Shown: piece after piece, positions 7,820-16,215 of the stretch
Layout: each line of letters opens with the position of its first letter
Numbering within the stretch: the first letter of the stretch is position 1
Origin: Candidatus Thorarchaeota archaeon SMTZ1-45
GTDB lineage: Archaea; Asgardarchaeota; Thorarchaeia; Thorarchaeales; Thorarchaeaceae
Assembly (NCBI GenBank): GCA_001563335.1
Contig: LRSL01000098.1
Location: forward strand, 1-38,520
Direction: 5' to 3'
DNA: 38,520 nucleotides
Made by a program: the position numbers and the translations under genes
The notes under the pieces: generated by a model
Told to the model about the DNA's origin: nothing
The model's database searches: none
Seen by the model: only the letters and a program-made list of their open reading frames with translations

Positions 7820-9247
7820 TCAAGTAATTCCATGCTGATCTCCACGAATTCTTCTTCTTAGATTCAAACGAACCTCATCAATCTTCTCAGCCATTCTACT
7901 CTTCTTAGGCCAGTATTCCTTGATTTCATCAAACCCGTGGACATCCCAATATAGTGGACAAGCGCCATAGCAATAATCAAAGTGCTCGCAAGCCTTGCAA
8001 CCTTCAGGTGCAAAATCCTTTGCTCTCCAAAACTGAGATGCTCGATTGTACCATACTTGTTCGAAACTCTCAGTAAGAAGGTTGCCAACAGGTTCACTAA
8101 AACTTGAGCATGGTAGTACGCCTCCCTCAGCATCAATTGAGAGTAGCCCATCACAACATGCACAGCTCTTAGCTCCAAGTCCATGTGCAATTGGATTGAA
8201 AAGGCAAACTGGTGTTGGTGCATACCAGACGAATTGTACACCTCTTTTATTGGCTCGCCGCTTAACACGTTTCACTATATCTTTGATTTCAGCATATTTG
8301 ACTTGGAGCTCATCTCTGAGTTTGGCTGCTGTACCTGTGTATATCACCATATTCATACTAAAGTAAGTGAGTTTTAGTTCATTAGCATGGAAGTCTACGA
8401 GCTCTTCTAGTTTGTCAAGATTGGGTCGGCATATAGTGGTATTGCAGTGCGTATAGATGTCAGTTTTTTGAAGGTTCTTTATACCCTGAACTGTTCTCTT
8501 AAAAGCACCTTGGATTCCAACAATATAATCATGCGTTTCAGCATCAGGTCCTTCAATAGAAACCTGGGCACTGTTTAATCCAGCATCTACTAGTTTTTGT
8601 ACATATGCAGGGTCATGACAACGAATTCCATTTGTTATGAGATTGACTCTCAGTCCTCTCTCCCGTGCATAAGATATCAGGTCAAATAGATCCTCACGTA
8701 GCGTTGGTTCTCCACCTGTGAAAGACAAGCTAGGAACATGAGCATCATCCACGATGATGTCAATGACCTGCTTGACCTCTGCAGTTGTCATCTCACCAGA
8801 TTCTCGGAATGGAGAATAAGCATAGCAAAACCGACACTTGTTGTTGCATCTATAAGTGAGAGCAATCTCACTTAGTACAGGATACTTAATTTCACCCTCC
8901 CCAAATGGCACAATCCTAGCTGTTTTGTAACTGTAGATATTTTGGTTCCCAATGGTCATATTACGAAGATCATCAACAAACGCCGCTATGTCATTCATTA
9001 TAACCTGTCTTTCCCCGCCTGCTTCAACAAAGAAGCTAATGATGTCTTCCAATTTATCACCATCAAGTAGCATCTTGAGCATGTGCATCCCTGTTTCGTT
9101 AAGGTGCATGGTTTTGTTTGGTCGTAAAATTAGCAGGTTGTCTTGTGGTCTGACGAAGAAAAAGTCTCTCACCTCATCTATGAATGCAGGTACCCATTGA
9201 AGGTCTTCTAATGTGTAATCATAATTGGGAATTGAACGTGAGGTCAT
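7820..9247 (-). CDS. Radical SAM/SPASM enzyme with N-terminal PqqD-like domain
   Basis: A 475-residue radical S-adenosylmethionine enzyme. Residues ~28-98 (FFFVRPQDNLLILRPNKTMHLN, ETGMHMLKML, then an acidic helical stretch) resemble the PqqD/RRE peptide-binding fold. The radical SAM core has CNNKCRFC (C134, C138, C141) for the 4Fe-4S cluster and SFTGGEP (175-181). The C-terminus has a SPASM-type auxiliary cluster region with C348, C362, C364/C365, C380 and the final CKACEHFDYCYGAC set. This architecture is used by PqqE-like peptide maturases and by heme-biosynthesis AhbC/D-like enzymes. A fused peptide-recognition domain favours a peptide or protein substrate. No obvious ribosome-binding site precedes ATG 9247. 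It is divergent from the gene at 9365. Confidence 0.9.
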   Translation of the reverse strand: MTSRSIPNYDYTLEDLQWVPAFIDEVRDFFFVRPQDNLLILRPNKTMHLNETGMHMLKMLLDGDKLEDIISFFVEAGGERQVIMNDIAAFVDDLRNMTIGNQNIYSYKTARIVPFGEGEIKYPVLSEIALTYRCNNKCRFCYAYSPFRESGEMTTAEVKQVIDIIVDDAHVPSLSFTGGEPTLREDLFDLISYARERGLRVNLITNGIRCHDPAYVQKLVDAGLNSAQVSIEGPDAETHDYIVGIQGAFKRTVQGIKNLQKTDIYTHCNTTICRPNLDKLEELVDFHANELKLTYFSMNMVIYTGTAAKLRDELQVKYAEIKDIVKRVKRRANKRGVQFVWYAPTPVCLFNPIAHGLGAKSCACCDGLLSIDAEGGVLPCSSFSEPVGNLLTESFEQVWYNRASQFWRAKDFAPEGCKACEHFDYCYGACPLYWDVHGFDEIKEYWPKKSRMAEKIDEVRLNLRRRIRGDQHGIT

Positions 9248-9364
9248 TGTATTCTTGGTTCGCTCTATTCATCTTAAGGGTTAGGATAGAAGATATTCAA
9301 AAAATGAAAGGCTTATCAGTCCCCAATCTTGAGATAGAAATAACATCGTCGTGGAGTGTGTTCA

Positions 9365-9760
9365 ATGAGCACAAATGAGATAAAATTGCCATATGGCACA
9401 ATCACAAAGAAGAAACTAATCATGAATTTCAGTGCTTACGACATTGATTTACCAATAATTGCTGCTGGGATTCGAGAGAGAATGGATGTCTTTCGTGAAC
9501 TTGATGTCGAGTTCGCTGGTTTTGGTACAGAAGTACCTCCAAACATGAGTGAACAAACTCCTGCAATCGTGAAATGTTTCTTTGAGTATGTTGGGAAAGA
9601 TGCGGATGCAAGTGTCATTTTGAAACGAGTATATCATCTTGTATGGGGTGGTATGATAACGGAGTTTCCTGATCTAGTAGAATGGGCGGCTGCAAAAGCA
9701 GACTTATCGAACCTAACCATCGCACAAGCTGATGTTCTTAGAGCCCAAAGAGGGGACTAA
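9365..9760 (+). CDS. Hypothetical small protein divergent from radical SAM gene
   Basis: A 131-residue soluble protein. ATG 9365 follows GGAG at 9353-9356. The sequence has a Lys-rich N-terminus (EIKLPYGTITKKK), then predicted helices separated by Gly/Pro turns (VEFAGFGTEVPPNMSEQTP) and one Cys (IVKCFF). No signal peptide or membrane segment. I do not recognise the family. It lies between the radical SAM gene and the Cys/His-tailed membrane protein gene on the same strand as the latter, about 50 nt ahead of it, so it may be co-transcribed with it. Confidence 0.6.
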   Translation: MSTNEIKLPYGTITKKKLIMNFSAYDIDLPIIAAGIRERMDVFRELDVEFAGFGTEVPPNMSEQTPAIVKCFFEYVGKDADASVILKRVYHLVWGGMITEFPDLVEWAAAKADLSNLTIAQADVLRAQRGD

Positions 9761-9810
9761 ACTCATCAATGAATCCGTGTCTGGAGAGTATTTGACGAGA
9801 GGATAACGAC

Positions 9811-11943
9811 GTGAAGGAACGCCTTGTAAAAGCATTATTAGTTGGATTACTTGTACTTACTATAATTCAGATGCAACCTTTTAGCAATGCAACTAGTATT
9901 CCAAGCGCTAATCCAAATTTAGACAGTGTATATGTTGATGTTGTAGTAATGCCCAATGGCAGAATAAATGTAACTTACTGGATGACCTTTACTGCAGCTG
10001 AAGGAGGTCTAGGAGGATTCGATCTTCTAGGAATTCAAGAATCAACAATACGTGATAGTAGTCGTTCATATGCTGAGTGGGGTGGCAGTCGCTATGATCT
10101 CTTGGTCACTACTCTTCCAGATGGTTATGGCTTAGATTGGGTTCCTCGAACTCCAGAAGGAGAACAAGTTCTTGTTGTGTTTGGTTACTTCAGTACGAAC
10201 CGTGTTATTGAGTTAACGACATCACCAACCTATGGCAACCTTGGAGTTTTCAACTGGGCACCTGTTCAATGGAACATCCCTATTGACTATGAGTCTGTAC
10301 AGGTGATTTATCCGATCGAAATGAACTCAACTTGGATAGAACCAACTCATGGAGTAACGCCTGAGGGGGCTGAATATGCAGGATATATTGAAGATGCTAA
10401 CCAAGGGTTATGGCAGGGTGCATCCCAAATTGCCTTTGAGGAAGAGAATCTTCTTGCGTATCCCTATGACGCTGCCGCAGATCCCCGCTACTTCACTGTG
10501 AGTCTTGGTCACTCAACCATAGCTGCGTATAGCCATTTCAGAGTCTTTCACTACACTAATTGGAGTTTCTATGAGCCATTTTTTGAAGATGGAGCTCTTG
10601 GTATTGATTATTCACCAATAATCAATGCTCAAGCAAATATTCAGTTTAGCTTACAGCTTGCGGTTTATAACTACGGCGATGCTGATCTTGAAGATGTGAC
10701 GATAGCAATGTCACTTCCTGAAAACCTTACACTTACATCTGGTTCAGTAACGACATTTATTGGAGACCTCTCTGGTGGAGAAACAAGGTTTGAGTCATAC
10801 TCGCTAATTCCTGCGAATTTGCCTGCTATTCTAACAATCGCATTTCAAGTCAGTGCTTCAAATCTGAACTCTTCAGAGTGGCTAACCTTTACGGTTGATG
10901 TATATGTTCAGGAGTATATCCCTCCACTGATTCCACCGAATCTATTGTTTGGTGGAGTTGCTATCTTTGTGTCGATTGGTTTCATCTTCTACGGATATAG
11001 ACGAGTAACTCGTACCTATGGTGCAAAATGGGAGGCTGATGATACAACCTATGTTTATGAGAGTCCTGAAATATCAATACAGACATTTGGAGAACCAGGA
11101 ACCATTGCAGATTTGGACCCCATTGAATCTGCTTTCTTCATCAACACAACAAGGCAAAAGCTCGTTTCAATGATACTCATATCTTGTGTCAAAAAAGGGG
11201 CAGTTCGAGTATTATCAACTGATCCACTAAAGCTCTCCGTCACAGGTCTTCAATTCCAAGATTTGACTTATTATGAGGAACTTTTTGTCGCTGCAATAGT
11301 GGATGATGAACTGGATCCGGATAAGATTGATGATATGCTTGAAGAATTGGCTGAGCAGGTACAAGAGAAGGCTTGGAGCGCAGATTTTGAGGCAACGAAG
11401 GCCAAGCATGATGAGATGGTTGATGGTGCTTGGGAAGAATTGGAGTCTTATCCCACTTTGGATGGAAGAATGGATTATTACTTCAACCGTCAGTATCATG
11501 GAGGTGGTTGGGCATGGTACTGGTTGTATATGCATCCACGGCACGACCATATTAGAGATGTCTTCACAAAACCAGGACCTTCGATATCTCCTCCACAAGT
11601 TCCTGATTGGTTCTCTCAGCTCTCAGAAACAACTGGTCATGCAGTTAGTGGAGTTGGTCGAGTGGTTGGTGATGTGGCTACAACAACTGGTCAGATAATG
11701 AACAATGTAGCTAACACTATTGGTAGCGTTTTACAAGGAGTAGGAGATATAATCACAGCACCCCTTAAACCTCTGATCGAAAGTACAAGTAGGTGTGTTT
11801 CCCACGATGCCTGCCATAGCGCTTGTGTATCTCATGATGCTTGTCATAGTGCTTGTCACAGTGCCTGCCATAGCGCTTGTGTATGTCATAGTGCCTGTCA
11901 CAGCGCTTGCCATAGCGCCTGTGTTTCTGGAGGTTTCAGGTAA
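9811..11943 (+). CDS. DUF2207-like membrane protein with Cys/His repeat tail
   Basis: A 710-residue exported membrane protein; GTG 9811 follows GAGAGG. Residues 1-28 form a signal peptide. A large extracytoplasmic beta-rich region follows, including a CARDB/Ig-like stretch (~270-365) with several N-glycosylation sequons. One membrane segment is at ~378-396. The cytosolic part contains the pattern IESAFFINTTRQKLVSMILISCVKKGAVRV, resembling the DUF2207 module, then a charged helical region and a Gly/Thr-rich linker. The last 49 residues (662-710) contain 11 Cys and 9 His in CHSA units and end in GGFR. As I recall, some DUF2207-type proteins end in Cys-alternating tails closing with GGGR; this looks like a variant. 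The metallophosphoesterase gene follows without a gap. Confidence 0.8.
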   Translation: MKERLVKALLVGLLVLTIIQMQPFSNATSIPSANPNLDSVYVDVVVMPNGRINVTYWMTFTAAEGGLGGFDLLGIQESTIRDSSRSYAEWGGSRYDLLVTTLPDGYGLDWVPRTPEGEQVLVVFGYFSTNRVIELTTSPTYGNLGVFNWAPVQWNIPIDYESVQVIYPIEMNSTWIEPTHGVTPEGAEYAGYIEDANQGLWQGASQIAFEEENLLAYPYDAAADPRYFTVSLGHSTIAAYSHFRVFHYTNWSFYEPFFEDGALGIDYSPIINAQANIQFSLQLAVYNYGDADLEDVTIAMSLPENLTLTSGSVTTFIGDLSGGETRFESYSLIPANLPAILTIAFQVSASNLNSSEWLTFTVDVYVQEYIPPLIPPNLLFGGVAIFVSIGFIFYGYRRVTRTYGAKWEADDTTYVYESPEISIQTFGEPGTIADLDPIESAFFINTTRQKLVSMILISCVKKGAVRVLSTDPLKLSVTGLQFQDLTYYEELFVAAIVDDELDPDKIDDMLEELAEQVQEKAWSADFEATKAKHDEMVDGAWEELESYPTLDGRMDYYFNRQYHGGGWAWYWLYMHPRHDHIRDVFTKPGPSISPPQVPDWFSQLSETTGHAVSGVGRVVGDVATTTGQIMNNVANTIGSVLQGVGDIITAPLKPLIESTSRCVSHDACHSACVSHDACHSACHSACHSACVCHSACHSACHSACVSGGFR
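11794..11940 (+). repeat. In-frame 12-bp repeat encoding CHSA units
   Basis: The 3' end of the DUF2207-like gene holds seven 12-bp units coding Cys-His-Ser-Ala plus two 18-bp units coding C-V-S-H-D-A. The seven CHSA copies use five different codon combinations (TGC/TGT, CAT/CAC, AGC/AGT, GCT/GCC) yet give the identical peptide. Differences are confined to third positions, which suggests protein-level selection rather than fresh slippage. Direct read of the sequence. Confidence 0.9.
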
Positions 11944-12699
11944 TTGACAGAACCATTCGCTACGATTTTCCATGTTAGTGACATTCACATTGGTGAAAGT
12001 GGTGTTACGGTTAAGGATCTCGAGAAAGCTATCAATTTGATTGAAGAAACCGCTGCAAACTCTCCTTCTCCTTTATTATTAGTGACTGGAGATTTAACCA
12101 CTGAAGGTCTCAGGGAGGAGTATGAAGGAGCTGCATCTGTATTGAATGAGGTCAGCATTCCCAAGGTGTTAATCCCCGGGAATCATGATGAGCGAAATTA
12201 TGGCTCTGTTATTTTTGAAGAGTTTTTTGGAGACCGTTTCAAGACATACGAGTCTGAGTATCTAGCAATTTTTGCCGCAGATAGTGCTGAACCGGACAAT
12301 GACGCAGGTCATGTTGGTAGAGTCAAGTATAATGAGATTAGAGACTTCTTCAATCAGGCAAAGAATAAGGTTAAGGTATTTGCCCTTCATCATCATTTAA
12401 TTGCAGTTCCACATACTGGGCGAGAACATAATGTTGTTGAGGATGCAGGGGATGTTCTTGGAGTTCTAAACAATTCAGGATGCTCTCTGGTACTTAATGG
12501 TCACCGTCATGTCCCTTGGATGTGGCAACTGGGTGAGATGGTCCTTTATAACACTGGGACACTACTTTCTCGACGAGTTCGCGGGGCAATGACTCAACTA
12601 CATACAGAGATTTCCATCAGCGAAGATCAAGTAAGATTTATTCTACGCTATAAAGATGGTAGTGAGCGATTATTCACTCAATCCCGGTTACGAATATAA
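11944..12699 (+). CDS. Calcineurin-like metallophosphoesterase
   Basis: A 251-residue soluble phosphoesterase starting at TTG 11944, immediately after the stop of the preceding gene. The ribosome-binding site GGAGG lies inside that gene's end (near 11929-11933), so translation is probably coupled. Metal-site motifs occur in order: SDIHIG, GDLT, GNHDE, the triple His HHH near residue 150, and GHRH. This is the class III (CpdA/Icc-like) metallophosphoesterase pattern with two metal ions, typical of cyclic-nucleotide or other phosphodiesterases. Substrate unknown. Coupling to the Cys/His-tailed membrane protein suggests a functional link, which is inference. Confidence 0.85.
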   Translation: MTEPFATIFHVSDIHIGESGVTVKDLEKAINLIEETAANSPSPLLLVTGDLTTEGLREEYEGAASVLNEVSIPKVLIPGNHDERNYGSVIFEEFFGDRFKTYESEYLAIFAADSAEPDNDAGHVGRVKYNEIRDFFNQAKNKVKVFALHHHLIAVPHTGREHNVVEDAGDVLGVLNNSGCSLVLNGHRHVPWMWQLGEMVLYNTGTLLSRRVRGAMTQLHTEISISEDQVRFILRYKDGSERLFTQSRLRI

Positions 12700-12727
12700 G
12701 AATCTGAAGTGAATAGAAAAGTGTTCA

Positions 12728-13081
12728 CTAATATTCAGAAAAGAACCAAACGATATCGACCGAGGACACATTTGCCAAGGATACTATTGAACTTACAACT
12801 CCTCGAACGACAACAACTGAATTCAATGTTGATGCACCAGTCCATTCGATAAGAACGAAATTTAGTCCATCTGATATTGTGATTACATTTCCAACACGAA
12901 GAGTTACCTCTCCCTTTACAGCAACGGCAGTACCTATTGGTACTAGTCCGTCATTGATATCATTTATACTTGTAAGCCCAATTAGTCCATCATGCCATGC
13001 GATAATACCTACTGTGACAATAGCAATGACAAGTAGGACCAATGCTATCTTTGCAACAGACTTTCCTTTCTTTTTTGGCAT
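12728..13081 (-). CDS. Membrane-anchored OB-fold protein
   Basis: A 117-residue protein: a Lys-rich start, one membrane segment (residues ~10-28), then a compact beta-barrel-like region with IGTAVAVKGEVTLRVGNVITISDG and VVVVRGVVSSIVSL. That strand pattern (V-x-G-x-V near the start, G-x-V near the end) is typical of small OB folds such as those near CcmE or tRNA_anti-like domains. It sits outside the membrane if the N-terminus is cytosolic. ATG 13081 follows AGGTGGAA. Its end is convergent with the phosphoesterase gene; a short AGTGAA/TTCACT inverted repeat (12708-12729) spans the gap. Function unknown. Confidence 0.65.
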   Translation of the reverse strand: MPKKKGKSVAKIALVLLVIAIVTVGIIAWHDGLIGLTSINDINDGLVPIGTAVAVKGEVTLRVGNVITISDGLNFVLIEWTGASTLNSVVVVRGVVSSIVSLANVSSVDIVWFFSEY

Positions 13082-13181
13082 GCTATTCCACCTGATATAG
13101 TAGGTATAATCAAACTAAAGAGTATGACGGCTTAAAAAGGAAACACTTTAGGTGGGCTTGCTATTTCCAGAAACGGTTGCG

Positions 13182-14402
13182 ATGAATGTATCAGAGAGAT
13201 TTTTGACAATTGCTGGAGAAATTGGGGCGTTTACAGAACGATTGACTGGTGTAAGTATTGTTGATGCATATTTTGGCCCTAAAGAGATGGATCCAAAAAA
13301 GATGAACGGAGAAAAATCTGCATCAGACATCAGACATGAAATCCATATTGCTTTTGATGCTATGCGAGATGAGATTAAAGATCCTTTACGTCTTGAATAC
13401 TTGATGGGCGAGTTACATTCATTGAACATGGTCGTTGATTGGTTAGATGGAACTGGGCTTTCTTACTCTGAACTTGTGGAAGGGCTCTTTCATATCTCAA
13501 TGAAGAAATTCACAGAGGCTGAGATTGAGAAGAGTATAGAGCTTGTTGATGATGTGCTTGAGGGTTTCCCTGGCGATGATCTCCATGATAAGATTACTAG
13601 GTTTGGAAAAGAGGGGGAAATTACTGGTGATGCTCTTCAAAGTCTACTTGAAGATGAACTACAACAACGTGCACTAGAAATCGGTCAAGAGTTCCGGAAT
13701 AAAATTTTCACACTCCTTGGTGCATCCGTACCTGACAAGGGTGTTCAATATGAAGCTGTCAGGAATCAACCTTGGGGTGGATATAATTGGTATCTTGGTG
13801 AGTTCAAATCATTGAATCAATTCAATATAGACCGGAAATTCAATAGAGATACCTTGCAGTCAACGATCTACCACGAATATGAACATCACGTTTCAAACTT
13901 ATGGCGAGAGAAAGCATATCTTAAGACTGGTAATCTTGAGTTGTCCATTGTCCTTCTGCATACTGGTAGATGTGTTATCTCAGAAGGAACTGCTGATACT
14001 GCAAAAGAATTCCTTGGAGTTTCAGAAGATGATCCTAGAATGATTGTATTGAATGCATTATATCCCCTCCGAAGGATGACTCAAATTAACGCTGCACTAC
14101 TTCTAAATGATGAAAGAAAATCAGTTGAAGAAGCAATAGATTATCTTCAACATAGAGGGTACAGGACTCAGGAAGCTGCAGAAGGAGCAATAGATTTCAT
14201 TTCTCCAACAACCAAAGAGGGAAAAATCAACCTCTTCGCACCCTACATATTCACTTACTTCACTGGACGTATGAACTTTGTGTATCCTACTTTTCTTCAA
14301 GCTGTCGATAGGGATGTACTTCCTGAATTCTTCAAGACAATCTATATGAATCCTTATTCAGGTTCAAGTGTAACATGGAACAAGGCATTCGAATGGATGT
14401 AG
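13182..14402 (+). CDS. Putative zinc metallopeptidase with HEYEHH motif
   Basis: A 406-residue largely helical protein. HEYEHH (H231, E232, H235, H236) fits the HExxH zinc site, and the glutamate of ISEGTAD (E268), about 32 residues on, could be the third ligand. The helical build recalls DUF885-type peptidases, whose motif is HExxPGHH, but it is not a clear member. No signal peptide, so probably cytosolic. I chose ATG 13182 because CTTAAAAAGG (13131-13140) looks like a TATA box placing transcription start near 13160; GTG 13152 is the alternative and would add 10 residues. The small membrane-protein gene follows 21 nt later. Confidence 0.7.
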   Translation: MNVSERFLTIAGEIGAFTERLTGVSIVDAYFGPKEMDPKKMNGEKSASDIRHEIHIAFDAMRDEIKDPLRLEYLMGELHSLNMVVDWLDGTGLSYSELVEGLFHISMKKFTEAEIEKSIELVDDVLEGFPGDDLHDKITRFGKEGEITGDALQSLLEDELQQRALEIGQEFRNKIFTLLGASVPDKGVQYEAVRNQPWGGYNWYLGEFKSLNQFNIDRKFNRDTLQSTIYHEYEHHVSNLWREKAYLKTGNLELSIVLLHTGRCVISEGTADTAKEFLGVSEDDPRMIVLNALYPLRRMTQINAALLLNDERKSVEEAIDYLQHRGYRTQEAAEGAIDFISPTTKEGKINLFAPYIFTYFTGRMNFVYPTFLQAVDRDVLPEFFKTIYMNPYSGSSVTWNKAFEWM

Positions 14403-14423
14403 CTTAGAAATCGGGTATTCCGA

Positions 14424-14654
14424 GTGGTATCGTCGAAGAAGAAAAAACCTGGTAATGGAAGAAGAAGACAATTCAAAGAGATATTTTGTGCATCTGAATT
14501 GATCTTACTATTCCTTGTTTGGATTCTGAATGATTATTTTCAAGCTACAATAGGTGAGTTACTGGCATTTTACTTGATAGGGTCCCTAATAGTAATCTTG
14601 ATACTTCGGGCTATTAATCGCCAAGCTGCTGAGCACGCCATGGAAAGCAATTAA
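14424..14654 (+). CDS. Small two-helix membrane protein
   Basis: A 76-residue protein starting at GTG 14424. A Lys/Arg-rich N-terminus (SSKKKKPGNGRRR) precedes two hydrophobic helices, about residues 26-44 and 48-63, and a polar tail. The positive-inside rule places both ends in the cytosol. It lies 21 nt after the metallopeptidase gene and is followed by a strong terminator hairpin, so the two probably form an operon. No family recognised. Confidence 0.55.
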   Translation: MVSSKKKKPGNGRRRQFKEIFCASELILLFLVWILNDYFQATIGELLAFYLIGSLIVILILRAINRQAAEHAMESN

Positions 14655-14685
14655 CGTGTTTTCTAGATTCCAGAAAAATGAAAGA

Positions 14686-14720
14686 TGTGTGATGGAGTTG
14701 AACCATCACACAGATTTTTG
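14686..14720. terminator. Bidirectional terminator hairpin
   Basis: TGTGTGATGG (14686-14695) pairs perfectly with CCATCACACA (14703-14712) around a 7-base loop. It is followed by GATTTTT on the plus strand and, on the minus strand, by a T-rich stretch (TCTTTCATTTTTC). It lies between the ends of two convergent genes, so it may stop transcription from both sides. Confidence 0.7.
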
Positions 14721-14722
14721 AA

Positions 14723-16096
14723 CTACTCTCCACTTTGTTGGGCTCTACTGTAGGCTCGGTCCAGCTCCTGATTCAGAGAGGCTGGAATGGCTGTCTTACC
14801 AGTTATGTCACCTTCCTTTCGTCTGATGAAGACGTAGAGTAATGTGACATATACGATATCGAATGTCCGTAAAACAAGAGTGCTAGGAATGGATGCAAAA
14901 ACTACGAATACAATCGTTACTATAATTGTCGTGAAGATATCCCCTGCGGAATATATCCATCCAAACAAAGCTCCAAATGCTGCAAAACCAAAGAAAATCA
15001 TGAATGCCAAAACACCGAAGCCCCATCTTACTGCAGTTTCTTTAATCAGCACATCAACGAAGTTCTTGCGGACCAAACCAGCACTTCGTTTAATTGCTTT
15101 TGTCGCACTCAACTCTTCTGCAACCATGGCTGGGATTGTAAAGTAGTTGACAAGTGCCCATACCCATCCAATGATACCTTCTGCAGCATATCCAACACCT
15201 CTGCCAATTGCACTCTGAGACCTCTGTGCTGCTCCCCTTATGATCATCCTTACAATTGCTATAATTACGCTCATGATGCTTAGCACCACAAGTGCGCCAA
15301 GTACTCCAAGAGAAGACCTCACACCATCCCCAAGAGTTGGGTCACGACCACGCATGTAAATGTACGTAATTGCAGATGTAGTTGAATATGCGAAATTGTA
15401 GAAGAAGATTACAACAAAGAGATACACAACAATGCCTATAGCATATGGCCAGTCTGTTTCAAGAACAAACTCATAACCTGGTGCAAGAACTTGAGGCATG
15501 AAATATACTAGTATTGCTGCGAATAGAACTGCTGAAACTAATGTGAAAATCATAGTCAGCAATGGTGGGACAAAGGTTCCTTTTTCATCTAGAGTGACCT
15601 GCCCTGTCAGTTTTATTATCTCCCCAGCTCTTCTGACTCGATCTCTAAATACTGTAAACAGAAGAAGTGTTAGAAATAATGTGAACAGACCTGGTATCAT
15701 TACAGGCCACCATATACCAATTTGTGATATTGGAAAGGTTCCTGTTAAAACCAAGAAGATAATTAATCCCCAGGTCAAGATGTTCATAACGAACGCACCA
15801 ATGGTGATTAGTGTTCCACCAAATCGCCGTGCAGCGAGAGAAGCAAGTAGACCCATTGCTAAACTCATTCCAAATATGCCAAGAAGCCCAGCACCTATCA
15901 ACCACATATTACCTGCTAGAAATGGCAAGAAACTAGTGATAATCCCAGTTATGTCATACATTATCCAAAGGTTCCAGACTGCATATACTCCAAATGCTAT
16001 GAAACCTCCAAAGACAATGAGGAGACCTGCAATTGCTCCTTTATGGCTTGGAAATTTCTGCTTTTCATGATACTCATAAATGTCAGTAACTGTCAT
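14723..16096 (-). CDS. Multi-pass membrane protein, DUF6159-like
   Basis: A 457-residue integral membrane protein with about ten hydrophobic segments. The second half contains YNFAYSTTSAITYIYMRGRDPTLGDGVRSS, then a membrane helix, IIGWVWALVNYFTIPAMVAEELSATKAIKRSAGLVRKNF and two more helices. The DPTLGDGxR and TxAIKRSAxLxRKxF patterns match the DUF6159 family of unknown function. The first ~170 residues carry five helices not typical of that family. Start ATG 16096 has an excellent ribosome-binding site GGAGGAG 7 nt upstream. It is convergent with the small membrane protein gene across the terminator. Confidence 0.7.
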   Translation of the reverse strand: MTVTDIYEYHEKQKFPSHKGAIAGLLIVFGGFIAFGVYAVWNLWIMYDITGIITSFLPFLAGNMWLIGAGLLGIFGMSLAMGLLASLAARRFGGTLITIGAFVMNILTWGLIIFLVLTGTFPISQIGIWWPVMIPGLFTLFLTLLLFTVFRDRVRRAGEIIKLTGQVTLDEKGTFVPPLLTMIFTLVSAVLFAAILVYFMPQVLAPGYEFVLETDWPYAIGIVVYLFVVIFFYNFAYSTTSAITYIYMRGRDPTLGDGVRSSLGVLGALVVLSIMSVIIAIVRMIIRGAAQRSQSAIGRGVGYAAEGIIGWVWALVNYFTIPAMVAEELSATKAIKRSAGLVRKNFVDVLIKETAVRWGFGVLAFMIFFGFAAFGALFGWIYSAGDIFTTIIVTIVFVVFASIPSTLVLRTFDIVYVTLLYVFIRRKEGDITGKTAIPASLNQELDRAYSRAQQSGE

Positions 16097-16182
16097 GTCG
16101 ACTCTCCTCCAAAATAATGAACATTGCATTTTATTTGGATGAACATGAAATTAAATCTATGCCCATATGGACCAAAACACAA

Positions 16183-16192
16183 GTTAATTATA
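16183..16192 (+). promoter_or_regulatory. TATA box of the universal stress protein gene
   Basis: TTAATTATAA lies about 26 nt upstream of ATG 16216. This spacing predicts transcription starting at or next to the start codon, i.e. a leaderless mRNA. No ribosome-binding site is present, which agrees. Confidence 0.5.
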
Positions 16193-16215
16193 ATGAGCAT
16201 ACATCCTGAATTTGC

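Noticed and set aside
11794..11940. CHSA DNA repeats as a CRISPR-like array or satellite
   Set aside because: Units are 12 bp with no spacers, in frame with the gene, and differ at third codon positions only.
12708..12729. AGTGAA/TTCACT inverted repeat as a terminator
   Set aside because: Only six pairs with a ten-base loop and no T-run; too weak to call as a separate feature.
15498..16070. A 190-codon open frame opposite the DUF6159-like gene
   Set aside because: Antisense shadow of a membrane-protein gene; composition rich in Arg/Pro/Asn with no start signal, while the other strand has clear membrane helices and a strong ribosome-binding site.
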